Positions 7,658 to 15,906 of a stretch of 48,684 bases of DNA are shown piece by piece. The stretch is from NCBI GenBank assembly GCA_016937215.1, contig JAFGWI010000268.1, positions 1 through 48,684 on the forward strand, given 5' to 3'. The translations under genes and the position numbers were made by a program. Each line of letters starts with the position of its first letter. Positions within the stretch are counted from its first letter, which is position 1. Source of the DNA: Spirochaetales bacterium (GTDB taxonomy: Bacteria > Spirochaetota > Spirochaetia > SZUA-6 > JAFGRV01). The notes under the pieces were generated by a model. That model was not told the DNA's origin. It saw only the letters and a program-made list of their open reading frames with translations, and did no database searches.

Positions 7658-9589
7658 TTATTCCTGAAGTGAGAGCAGCTCCTGGGCCACTTTTTCCCAT
7701 TCTTCGGATTTTTTATTATGCAAGAATTCAATTTGATCAATTTTGTTTTTAATATCTTTGATTTTATCTGGAACCGAATAGATTTCTTCTATACCCATTT
7801 TGGATTCCAAAGCAGCTTTTTCCTTTTCTAATAACTCGAGCTCCTCAAGGAGCTTTTCTTCTTGTTTTTCAAGACTTCGAATTTGGCCTTTGCGCCGCTT
7901 TTCTTCTTCGTAGCTCGATTTTCCCTGTGAAGGCACTTCGTCTTTATTAATGGCTTTTTCATCAGAGGGGTCATCATCTTCTTTATCTTTTCGGTATAAA
8001 TAATAGTCAAAATCGCCATAATAAAGCTTTGATTGGCCGGGTTTAAGTTCAAGTACCTTGGTAGCCAGATTCTTAAGAAAATAATGGTCGTGGGAAACAA
8101 AAATCAAAGTAGCTTCATAGTCCTTTAAAGAATCTAGCAGTACATCCTTGGAAACCATATCCAGGTGGTTGGTGGGTTCATCGAGCAGAAGAAGATTCGA
8201 AGGATGGAGCAGGAGTTTTAACAACTGCACCCTGCTTTTTTCACCTCCAGAGAGAACCGAAAGCGGTTTGAAAATATCATCACCTGAAAATAAAAAAGCT
8301 CCGAGAAGATTGCGCAACTGTGGAATCAATTCAGTTGGCGCAACTGATTCAATTTCCTCAATTACCGAAGCATTGGAAGAAATGGAATCTAGACTTTCCT
8401 GATTGAAAACCGCTGGAGTTACATTGTTTCCAAAAACAAGATTTCCCGAATCTGCCTTTAAAGCGCCGGCAATCATCTTGATTAGTGTGGTTTTTCCGGC
8501 GCCGTTGGGTCCAACCAGAGCCAGACGTTCACCTCGAGTGATTTCCAGATCAAGGCCTTTGATAACAACCTTCTCGCCGTATGACTTTTTTAATCCTTCG
8601 ATTGTAAGGACCTTGTCGCCCGACCGGGGCGGCGCAGGAAAGGAAAAATGAATATGCCGTGTTCCCGGAGGCCTCTCGATTAGCTCCATTTTTTCCAAGG
8701 CCTTCATGCGGCTTTGCACAAGTTTGGCTTTGGAGGAATTGTAGCGGAACCGTTTAATGAACATCTCGATTCGCGAAATTTCCTCTTGCTGCTTATTATA
8801 AGCTTCCATTATCTGGACCATGTCAGCTGCCCGCTTTACCTCATACTCCGAATAATTGCCCTTATAAATCGTAAGTTTTCTGCCGTAAACCTCGGCAATA
8901 CGATTAACCGTGTTGTCCAGAAAATAACGGTCATGTGAAACCAATAAAAAACCGCCTTTAAACTGATTCAAATAATCAGCCAGCCAGGCTCTGGCTTCAA
9001 TATCAAGATAATTGGTAGGCTCATCAAGAAGGAGGATATCCGGCCGCTCAAGCAAGACTTTGGCCAAGGCAATACGCATTTGCCATCCCCCTGAAAAGGT
9101 ATTAATGGGTTTGTGAAAATCCTCATGAAGAAAACCCAAACCTTGTAAAACAATTTCCATGGCCTCTTTACGGTCATAGTAATGGCTGTCGGCAATGCTG
9201 TCCTGATAATAGCGGTATTCTTCGAGTAATTCCCCGGTTTCACAGGAGCCTTCAGAAATCCTGCTTAATTTGCTTTCAAGATCTCTCAGCTTTTCAATCA
9301 TGGGCTGAAATTCCCTGTAAGCCAGTTCCACTTCCTCCCATAAATTCTGGCCCGAGAAAGTAACACCGCTTTGGGGTAAATAGGAAATACGTGTGTTTTT
9401 TGCAGGCGATACCTGGCCGGAATCCGGTTCAGCCTCACCAGCTATGATTTTCATCAAAGATGATTTCCCACTCCCGTTGGCGCCGGTCAGAGCGACCCTG
9501 TCGCCTCGGTCCAGATGGAAATTGACCGCGTCAAATATCACCCTTTCACCGAAAGAAAGGGCTATGGAATTAAGCTGAACACCCGGCAT
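7658..9589 (-). CDS. ABC-F family ATPase (ribosome-associated type)
   Basis: 643 residues with two ABC nucleotide-binding domains in one chain and no membrane segments. Domain 1: Walker A GANGSGKS (36-43), signature FSGGWQ (165-170), Walker B/D-loop LLLLDEPTNYLD ending at 196. The basic interdomain linker runs about 245-315 (RFRYNSSKAKLVQSRMK). Domain 2: Walker A GPNGAGKT (360-367), signature LSGGEKSR and DEPTNHLD. A charged coiled-coil C-terminus follows from about 570. This is the layout of YheS/Uup/EttA-type ABC-F proteins, cytoplasmic factors that act on ribosomes or, for Uup, on branched nucleic acid. The FSGGW signature and the C-terminal coiled coil point to the YheS/Uup side. The start overlaps the stop of the upstream lipoprotein gene by one base (TGATG), so they form an operon. 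Confidence 0.92.
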   Translation of the reverse strand: MPGVQLNSIALSFGERVIFDAVNFHLDRGDRVALTGANGSGKSSLMKIIAGEAEPDSGQVSPAKNTRISYLPQSGVTFSGQNLWEEVELAYREFQPMIEKLRDLESKLSRISEGSCETGELLEEYRYYQDSIADSHYYDRKEAMEIVLQGLGFLHEDFHKPINTFSGGWQMRIALAKVLLERPDILLLDEPTNYLDIEARAWLADYLNQFKGGFLLVSHDRYFLDNTVNRIAEVYGRKLTIYKGNYSEYEVKRAADMVQIMEAYNKQQEEISRIEMFIKRFRYNSSKAKLVQSRMKALEKMELIERPPGTRHIHFSFPAPPRSGDKVLTIEGLKKSYGEKVVIKGLDLEITRGERLALVGPNGAGKTTLIKMIAGALKADSGNLVFGNNVTPAVFNQESLDSISSNASVIEEIESVAPTELIPQLRNLLGAFLFSGDDIFKPLSVLSGGEKSRVQLLKLLLHPSNLLLLDEPTNHLDMVSKDVLLDSLKDYEATLIFVSHDHYFLKNLATKVLELKPGQSKLYYGDFDYYLYRKDKEDDDPSDEKAINKDEVPSQGKSSYEEEKRRKGQIRSLEKQEEKLLEELELLEKEKAALESKMGIEEIYSVPDKIKDIKNKIDQIEFLHNKKSEEWEKVAQELLSLQE

Positions 9590-10968
9590 CAGGTTGATCC
9601 GAAAAAGAAAAAGATAATAAGAGGATCAGAGGGTTCTCTCTGAACCAGTAAATCTTCGATGATGCTATTATCAATATAATAGAGTTGAATTCCTTCATCG
9701 GAAAGCTTGTAAAGAAAATTAATACCGCTTTCGTCAGTAAGATTACTGAACAGGAAGCTGATTATGCCGTCGTATTTTTGGGCCAGCTTTCTGGATAAAT
9801 GATATTTAAAATCAATGTGCCCGTAACCGGAAGCGTTTGAAGGGATGGCTCCGGGTGAGAGCTTGTTGTAACCGGACCATCGGAAACCCCAATCTTCATT
9901 CAGAATAATCCGGCCATAGGCTGATGAACTCAGACTATTCCCTCGCTTATAAATTAATTCAAAAATATTTTTTCGCCGCAGGGTTTCCTTTTCAATCAGT
10001 TCTTCAATATCAGTTTGGTCATCAATTAAGACGTAAACCATGCTGGATTGGGAACCGTTTACCTTGTACTGCACTGTAATACGATTCTCGCTGATAAAAC
10101 TGACACGTAAATCAGTATCCTGAAACGAATAAACCCCCTGGCTGACTCGCAGTATTTTAGAGTAGTTGAATGTGTGTTTTGTCTTGGATGATTGTATTGT
10201 CACCTGTTTAAGCGAGTGGTCGCAAAAAAAGCCGACCTGGGCTTTGAAATAATCAAGGTCATAGCGCCCCTGATTAATCATGTTTTTAAAATAGAGGGGC
10301 CGCCAGGGGTTTTGCAGAATCTTGTTCAAGGTATCATCATTTGAAACATCCTGAAGAGCCTTGTTGATCGATTCCTCCAGATTGCCTTGTACCTCGATTA
10401 TTTTCAATCGTTCGCCGAAACAAAAACCCTTAGCGCCTAACTCGGAATATTCGCCCTTGTCGTCAATCCCCATATAAGACACGAGCACTTCGTACCAGTA
10501 ATTTTGCATTCCGCTGATTTCAACTGCCTCCTCGGAGCGACCTATGATTTTCAGCGCCTGACCTTCCACGGGTGTGGTAATAATTTTCACGGTACCAGAG
10601 TTTGAAGCCTCTTCCCGTACAGGGGGAACCCCGTCTATCTCGCACACACCATAGAGGTTTTCAAATGCTTTGTAAGCTTCTTGAAAGGCTATGGCCTCTT
10701 TTTCGCTGTTGAATTTTTCCACACGCCATAAATCAAGCTCATAATCCTGTCTGGCAATATCATCCCAGAGCATATAGATTTTGCGTAATTTGGACTCAGC
10801 CTTGATTGGTAAAATCACATTGTTTTTAAGCCCGCTGCCTTCAGGGGCCCACAGTACAACACCATAACCTTCGTAACTCTTGCCGCAGGAAAAGCCGAGG
10901 GCGATAATGGCAAGGGTTCCTATCACCATTATGAAATGGACGCATTTGAAAAAATCGGTTTTAATCAT
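9589..10968 (-). CDS. Lipoprotein with bacterial SH3-like domain, function unknown
   Basis: 459 residues from the chosen ATG (MIKTDFFK). A hydrophobic segment ends in the lipobox LGFSC, so the product is likely a membrane lipoprotein. After it come a short beta segment (YGVVLWAPEGSG) and a region near residues 125-205 resembling an SH3b module (VKIITTPVEGQALKIIGRS ... YWYEVLVS). The remaining C-terminal part is unrecognised. I moved the start downstream because the nearest upstream in-frame start, a TTG at 11007-11005, is itself the -35 box of a good promoter. Neither start has a clear ribosome site. Proteins of this architecture are familiar from spirochaetes (from memory). It is the first gene of an operon with the ABC-F ATPase. 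No catalytic motif is visible. Confidence 0.72.
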   Translation of the reverse strand: MIKTDFFKCVHFIMVIGTLAIIALGFSCGKSYEGYGVVLWAPEGSGLKNNVILPIKAESKLRKIYMLWDDIARQDYELDLWRVEKFNSEKEAIAFQEAYKAFENLYGVCEIDGVPPVREEASNSGTVKIITTPVEGQALKIIGRSEEAVEISGMQNYWYEVLVSYMGIDDKGEYSELGAKGFCFGERLKIIEVQGNLEESINKALQDVSNDDTLNKILQNPWRPLYFKNMINQGRYDLDYFKAQVGFFCDHSLKQVTIQSSKTKHTFNYSKILRVSQGVYSFQDTDLRVSFISENRITVQYKVNGSQSSMVYVLIDDQTDIEELIEKETLRRKNIFELIYKRGNSLSSSAYGRIILNEDWGFRWSGYNKLSPGAIPSNASGYGHIDFKYHLSRKLAQKYDGIISFLFSNLTDESGINFLYKLSDEGIQLYYIDNSIIEDLLVQREPSDPLIIFFFFGST

Positions 10969-10979
10969 ATTGAAATAAA

Positions 10980-11007
10980 ATAATACATATTTAGCGCTTA
11001 TTGTCAA
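10980..11007 (-). promoter_or_regulatory. Sigma-70-type promoter for the lipoprotein/ABC-F operon
   Basis: On the minus strand TTGACA (11007-11002) is followed after 16 bases by TATTAT (10985-10980). The expected transcription start is only about 5-7 bases before the chosen ATG at 10968, giving an almost leaderless message. Confidence 0.65.
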
Positions 11008-11070
11008 CCGGAAGCAGGAAGTCGCGCGCTTGGGGCCTTGTTCTTTAAGATTAAAGATGATAGGGCCTTT

Positions 11071-11148
11071 CCCCTGTGGAGGATTAAAGATAGTCAGAGA
11101 AAAAACAGGTTAGTTTTCTTAAGCCCTATCTTTAATCCTCCACAGGGG
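11071..11148. repeat. Perfect 23 bp inverted repeat with 32-base spacer
   Basis: The arm at 11071-11093 (CCCCTGTGGAGG followed by ATTAAAGATAG) is exactly complementary to 11126-11148. The right arm runs straight into the dispersed hairpin repeat, and a shorter related piece (TTAAAGATGATAGGGCC) precedes the left arm. It lies between two divergent genes and codes for nothing recognisable. Confidence 0.85.
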
Positions 11149-11267
11149 CCGGGCTTTTACGCTGCTTCGCCTCTCGGCTCCGACCCCTTTTTCCGCGTTT
11201 ATCGCGGAAAAAGGGTTTTCGCCCGGATTTTGAAAAATCCGGGCTCACAGCTCCAATCCCTAAGGCG
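11146..11267 (-). repeat. Dispersed hairpin repeat, copy A
   Basis: Read on the minus strand: CGCCTTAGGGATTGGAGC, a hairpin with arms GCCCGGATTTT/AAAATCCGGGC, a second hairpin with arms CCCTTTTTCCGCG/CGCGGAAAAAGGG, then CGGAGCCGAGAGGCGAAG and AAAGCCCGGCC. The distal GGCAACGCCC end is missing and the 23 bp inverted repeat lies there instead. It sits between divergent genes. Confidence 0.85.
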
Positions 11268-11376
11268 AATCCGGGCTATCGACCGACTGAGCTCTTTGTG
11301 GTATCCCTTTATAGCTGTTTTGAAGCACTTCGTTCATCAGCTTAAAGAGTAAACCCGAAAATATAAAATTGGGCTC

Positions 11377-11405
11377 TTGACAGTTTTGATTTGAAATCCT
11401 ATTTT
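11377..11405 (+). promoter_or_regulatory. Candidate promoter upstream of lon
   Basis: TTGACA (11377-11382), a 17-base spacer and TATTTT (11400-11405). It would give a leader of about 310 bases before lon. I saw no CIRCE-like inverted repeat, so heat-shock control is not evident from sequence. Confidence 0.45.
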
Positions 11406-11722
11406 TTCATATATTCCTGAGGCGATTGCGGAACAGGGGTTTTGCAATCATTTTAAAAATCGTGAAAATATTATTTCATTGAAGTGCTTGCAAAATTGAG
11501 ACTTTATAGAAGAATGGCTATTACGAAAAAGTTATCTTATTACCGGGCAATAAGATGTATTTTGTTGTATTCGGCAAGTTGCTGAGATCAATTTTGTAAT
11601 TTGTTTCATTCTTCTTTAATATGTAAATAATCTTTCGCGATCTGCTGAATGCAAATTTTATGATGGTATTCAGTTCTTATGTCCGGAACTCAGGGTAAAA
11701 ACCAAAACAAGAGGTGATGTTC

Positions 11723-14071
11723 ATGTCTGAAAATCAAATTCTGCCTGTTGATCAAGCGCTGCCAACCAAGCTCTATATTATGCCGATTCAGGGCAAACCG
11801 ATTTTCCCCGGGATCTTCACACCCATCATGATTCATAATTCACAGGATGTGGATTTGGCCAACCGGGCCATGGAAGACCATAATTTCATGGGGCTGATTC
11901 TGGTAAAAAACGAGGATTTGGCAGGCGATCATTTACCTGAAGCCTCTGATTTGTATCAGGTGGGTTCGGTTGTCAAAATTGTCAAGAAACTCAATCTGCC
12001 TGATGGCGGAATGAATCTTTTTATCTCAACGATAAAGCGTTTTCGTATTAAAAAGGTTATCAGTAATCAATATCCCATTACCGCGGCGGTTCAATATATT
12101 GACGAGCCTGAAGACAATTCCGCTGAAGTCAAGGCTTTGACCCGGGCTCTTATTTCCGAGATGAAGCAGCTTTCCGAGAACAATCCGCTTTTTTCCGAAG
12201 AAATGCGCCTAAATATGGTGAACATCGATCATCCCGGGAAAATTGCCGATTTTATTGTATCCATTCTGAATATTGATCGCAAGGAACAACAGAATGTTCT
12301 TGAGACCATCGATCTGCGTTCGCGTATGGAGACTGTTCTATTGTTTATCAAAAAGGAGCAGGAGCTGCTTCAAATTCAGAAAAAAATCCAGAAACAGATT
12401 GATGAAAAGATATCCAAGAGCCAGCGGGAGTATTTTTTAAAGGAACAGCTCAAAGCCATTAAAGAAGAGTTGGGCATGACCGTTGATGCCAAAAGCAAGG
12501 AGTACCAGACCTTCAAGGACATTCTTGACAAGCTCGACTTAAAAGGCGAGGTTAAGGAAAAGGTCGATGAAGAACTGGATAAATTCAGGCTTATGGATCC
12601 AGGCTCTTCAGAGTTTATTGTGACCCGTAACTACCTGGATTTGATTTGTCATCTGCCCTGGGGCAAGGCAGAAATCATCGAGACCGGGCTCGACGCGGCT
12701 CAGGCTGTGCTCGACAAGGACCATTTTGGTCTTGAAGATGTAAAAACCCGGATTATCGAATATTTGGCTGTGCGTTCCTTGAAAAAGGATTCCAAGGGCT
12801 CTATCATTTGCCTGGTTGGGCCTCCGGGTGTGGGTAAAACCTCGGTGGGAAAATCCATCGCCAGGGCACTGGGAAAGGAATTCTTTCGCTTTTCCGTGGG
12901 CGGTATGCGCGATGAAGCGGAAATCAAAGGGCACAGACGTACCTATGTGGGTGCCATGTCGGGAAAGATCATTCAGGGGCTTAAAATAGTGAAAAAGCCA
13001 GACCCTGTTTTCATGATCGATGAGATCGACAAACTGGGCGCCTCTTATCAGGGTGACCCTTCAAGCGCTTTGCTTGAGGTTCTGGACCCTGAACAAAATG
13101 TTTCCTTTAGGGATCATTATCTGGATCTTCCTTTTGATATTTCCAATATTCTGTTTATCACAACAGCCAATACATTGGACACCATTCCCGGGCCTTTGCT
13201 GGACAGAATGGAGGTGATCCGACTTAGCGGTTATATTAATGATGAAAAAGTGGCCATAGCCAAGAAATACCTTATTCCCAAATCCCTTGAAGAGCATGGA
13301 CTTGGAAAAAACGCGGTTAAATACGATAAGGCTGCCTTGCTTGCCATTGCCGAGGGTTATGCCCGTGAGGCTGGTTTGCGAAATTTCGAGAAGTATCTGG
13401 ACACCATTCACAGGAAAATAGCTAAATCAGTGCTTTTAAACGAAGTGAAATTACCTGTGTCCATCAAGGAAACTGACTTGATCAGCTATTTGAAACAGCC
13501 TGTTTTTAACGATTCCGATATCAAGCGTGTTTCAAAAGCGGGAATGGCAATTGGTCTGGCTTGGACTTCCCTGGGCGGAGCAACCCTGACCATTGAGGCT
13601 GTTGCCATTAAGGGCCGGGAAGGCTTTAAGCTGACCGGCCAGATGGGAGAGGTTATGCAGGAATCGGCTAATATTGCTTATACCTATGTGCGTCAGATTG
13701 CTGAAAAATATGGTGTGGGCCGAGATTTTTTTGAAAATCACATGATTCATTTGCATATTCCAGCTGGTGCTACCCCCAAAGACGGGCCCAGCGCGGGTAT
13801 TACCATGGCCAGCTGTCTTTTGTCCCTGGTCACATCTAAAATGCTCAGAAAAAACCTGGCCATGACCGGGGAACTTTCTCTGGTAGGCAGTGTTCTGCCA
13901 ATTGGAGGATTAAAAGAAAAAACCATCGCGGCAAAAAGGAATAAAATAAAGGAAATCATTATTCCTCATCAAAATCTCAAAGACCTGGAAGAAATTCCTG
14001 ATCACATTAAAAAAGGAATACAATTCCATGCTCTTAAAACTATGGAGGAGGTTGTTGAAAAAATATTTTGA
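11723..14071 (+). CDS. lon: ATP-dependent protease Lon
   Basis: 782 residues. The N-terminal substrate-binding domain begins at LYIMPIQGKPIFPG and runs to about 205; a coiled coil follows (about 210-260). The AAA+ domain has Walker A GPPGVGKTS (366-374) and Walker B MIDEIDKLG. The C-terminal protease domain holds the Ser-Lys dyad: Ser690 in KDGPSAG and Lys733, the second lysine of GGLKEK. All features of a complete LonA are present, so it should degrade misfolded and regulatory proteins in the cytoplasm. The ATG at 11723 is chosen because AAGAGGTGAT forms a strong ribosome site just before it; the in-frame GTG at 11714 lies inside that site. Its stop overlaps the start of the carboxypeptidase gene. 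Confidence 0.97.
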   Translation: MSENQILPVDQALPTKLYIMPIQGKPIFPGIFTPIMIHNSQDVDLANRAMEDHNFMGLILVKNEDLAGDHLPEASDLYQVGSVVKIVKKLNLPDGGMNLFISTIKRFRIKKVISNQYPITAAVQYIDEPEDNSAEVKALTRALISEMKQLSENNPLFSEEMRLNMVNIDHPGKIADFIVSILNIDRKEQQNVLETIDLRSRMETVLLFIKKEQELLQIQKKIQKQIDEKISKSQREYFLKEQLKAIKEELGMTVDAKSKEYQTFKDILDKLDLKGEVKEKVDEELDKFRLMDPGSSEFIVTRNYLDLICHLPWGKAEIIETGLDAAQAVLDKDHFGLEDVKTRIIEYLAVRSLKKDSKGSIICLVGPPGVGKTSVGKSIARALGKEFFRFSVGGMRDEAEIKGHRRTYVGAMSGKIIQGLKIVKKPDPVFMIDEIDKLGASYQGDPSSALLEVLDPEQNVSFRDHYLDLPFDISNILFITTANTLDTIPGPLLDRMEVIRLSGYINDEKVAIAKKYLIPKSLEEHGLGKNAVKYDKAALLAIAEGYAREAGLRNFEKYLDTIHRKIAKSVLLNEVKLPVSIKETDLISYLKQPVFNDSDIKRVSKAGMAIGLAWTSLGGATLTIEAVAIKGREGFKLTGQMGEVMQESANIAYTYVRQIAEKYGVGRDFFENHMIHLHIPAGATPKDGPSAGITMASCLLSLVTSKMLRKNLAMTGELSLVGSVLPIGGLKEKTIAAKRNKIKEIIIPHQNLKDLEEIPDHIKKGIQFHALKTMEEVVEKIF

Positions 14072-14865
14072 AGAAACCAATATTGTTTATATTACTGATT
14101 CTGCCCCTGATTGGCTGTTACGGAAAAAAAGTGCACTCTGATTTTAATTTATCCATATACCAGTTTGAGGAAATGATTTCGCCTCTGCCCGAAGAAGTCA
14201 GATCGCTTATAATGGCGAATCCGGAAATTTTTATGGAAAAACTCAGCCTGGCTATGGCCGGTCCTGAAGAATTGCTGTGGCTTGTTGATAAAGATCAGGG
14301 CTTGAACCCCGATTACGCGCCCGATGATCTGGAGGAAATTTCTTTTTACGGGATTACCGGGACCCGCGATAATATGAAGCTGCGGAAAATCATTATTTCT
14401 CCTCTCCTGTCTCTTTTTCAAAGCGCTTCGCAGATGGGTTATCATCTTGTGGTCGGGTCAGCTTACCGCTCTTATTCCAATCAGCAGGCACTTTATCAGT
14501 ATTGGGTCGAGTTTCTGGGGCAGGAACAGGCTGACCGGGAATCGGCGCGTCCCGGTCATTCTCAGCATCAACTGGGGACAACTTTAGATTTTAGCCCCAT
14601 AGAGGAGCGTTTTGGTGAGCTGCCCGAGGGGAAGTGGTTGATGGCAAATGCCTGGAAATTCGGTTTTTCCATGTCCTATCCAAGTGGTATGGAAGAAAAA
14701 ACCGGCTATATTTATGAGCCTTGGCATTATCGCTATATGGGTGTAGCGGCAGCGGATCTGGTTCAGAATTTTTTTCAGGGAAATCAGCAGCTCTTTCTTG
14801 AGTTTTTTCAGCTGCGCTCGGCTTTTTTAAAACCCCTTTGGCTGGGAAAACAGCCGCCCCATTGA
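14068..14865 (+). CDS. VanY-type D-alanyl-D-alanine carboxypeptidase lipoprotein (peptidase M15B)
   Basis: 265 residues. It starts with a lipoprotein signal (MKKPILFILLILPLIGC, Cys17), so it should act on peptidoglycan from the periplasmic face of a membrane. The M15B catalytic core is at residues 128-222: GSAYRSYSNQQALY, then SQHQLGTTLDF with zinc ligands His167 and Asp174, and EPWHYRY with catalytic Glu217 and ligand His220. The first about 100 residues are an unassigned extension. The start is TTG, overlapping the lon stop as TTGA; the signal peptide beginning exactly there supports it. A GGAGG lies too far upstream to be ideal, so translation may depend on coupling to lon. Dispersed repeat copy B follows 54 bases downstream. 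Confidence 0.88.
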   Translation: MKKPILFILLILPLIGCYGKKVHSDFNLSIYQFEEMISPLPEEVRSLIMANPEIFMEKLSLAMAGPEELLWLVDKDQGLNPDYAPDDLEEISFYGITGTRDNMKLRKIIISPLLSLFQSASQMGYHLVVGSAYRSYSNQQALYQYWVEFLGQEQADRESARPGHSQHQLGTTLDFSPIEERFGELPEGKWLMANAWKFGFSMSYPSGMEEKTGYIYEPWHYRYMGVAAADLVQNFFQGNQQLFLEFFQLRSAFLKPLWLGKQPPH

Positions 14866-14918
14866 TAGGGCTGCACTTGAATCTATTTGGTGAGTAAATT
14901 GTGAGCTTCTGTTTTTAT

Positions 14919-15070
14919 GCGTTAGGGATAGAAACGGCAGGAAATGTTTTTTTCAAAAAACATTTCCTGAAGCTTTGTTGCGCGATTATTACGCGCAACA
15001 AAGCTTCGAAGCGGAGCGGAGCCGTGAATAGCCCGGGCGCCATGAAGCGGAGCGGAATGGGGTAACGCCC
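14919..15070 (+). repeat. Dispersed hairpin repeat, copy B
   Basis: GCGTTAGGGATAG, hairpin 1 with arms CAGGAAATG/CATTTCCTG around a T7CA6 apex, hairpin 2 with perfect 15-base arms AAGCTTTGTTGCGCG/CGCGCAACAAAGCTT, the block CGGAGCCGTGAATAGCCCGGG, and the end TAACGCCC. It lies between the carboxypeptidase and PilZ genes. Confidence 0.9.
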
Positions 15071-15238
15071 TTGAAAAAAATTAAGTTAAGCTAAATCCAA
15101 AAAAAAATTTACAAATCCTTTTTCCTGTATTATATTAATAATGTGATTCAGCTTTTTGCGCCGGCAATGGGGTTTATCTGTGCTGTCCTGTTTGACCGGG
15201 GAAATGAATGGAATCATGGGACATTCTAAAAAAGTAAA

Positions 15239-15619
15239 ATGAACAGAAATATTGAAATTTTTTGCAAGGAAACGGATAGGCCTATGGAAAACCGGCGAAA
15301 GCATATGCGTATTGAATGCCTTTTTAAGGTAAAATCTTCTGTGCAGGACCAGGAGCATCATGGAGAAACAGTTCCTGTGGTTGCCAAAGATATGAGCGAG
15401 GGGGGGCTTTGTGTGCTAAGTGATGTTCCCTTGCCTGAGCATGCCTTAATTTTTCGCTTTATTCTACCAGCTGATGATTCCCAGCTTGATGTAAATGGTT
15501 ACGTGGTGTGGTCCCGGGAGCTTCATGATGATTTTGGTAAATTTGAAAGCGGTGTAAAATTCACTCCCGAGAATAACCAGGCCAGAGAAGCAATTCGTTT
15601 TTTACTCAAGCAATTCTGA
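15239..15619 (+). CDS. PilZ domain protein (c-di-GMP receptor)
   Basis: 126 residues, soluble. The two PilZ signatures are present: RRKHMR (Arg19, Arg20, Arg24; the RxxxR motif) and DMSEGG (51-56; the D/NxSxxG motif), followed by beta strands ending in VKFTP. It should bind cyclic di-GMP and relay it to a motility, surface or polysaccharide target; no partner gene is adjacent. The chosen ATG has a poor ribosome site. An internal ATG at 15284 (MENRRKHM) has GGATAGG closer by and would remove 15 residues without harming the motifs. The gene is monocistronic, between repeat copy B and the GH16 gene. Confidence 0.85.
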   Translation: MNRNIEIFCKETDRPMENRRKHMRIECLFKVKSSVQDQEHHGETVPVVAKDMSEGGLCVLSDVPLPEHALIFRFILPADDSQLDVNGYVVWSRELHDDFGKFESGVKFTPENNQAREAIRFLLKQF

Positions 15620-15854
15620 TTTTGCCGTGGAATGTGGGCGGCAATGCTTTTTCACCAAGCATCTTGCGGTGAATTCTGTTAATTGCTTTATATTATTTTA
15701 ATTTAAGTTGTTTTAACCCGAATTCGGGCAAATGGTCTAGTTGCCTTTAATGTTTCCCGAAAATTCAAGAGCCGACTTCCTTTGAGTGGAAAGCAGGGGG
15801 AGCTCCCGGAATGGCTGAATGCGGGTATTCATGCTTTTGTTTTCAAAAAAAAAC

Positions 15855-15863
15855 TGCTATAAT
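15855..15863 (+). promoter_or_regulatory. Extended -10 promoter of the GH16 gene
   Basis: TGCTATAAT is a perfect extended -10 box, 43 bases before the ATG. No good -35 is visible upstream, which extended -10 promoters tolerate. Confidence 0.6.
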
Positions 15864-15906
15864 CGTATTTGTAAAAATTCCTGTAATAAGATAAAAGGTC
15901 GAAATA

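Noticed and set aside
11038..11352. A 104-codon open frame on the plus strand
   Set aside because: It is made almost entirely of the 23 bp inverted repeat and repeat copy A; there is no ribosome site and no recognisable protein.
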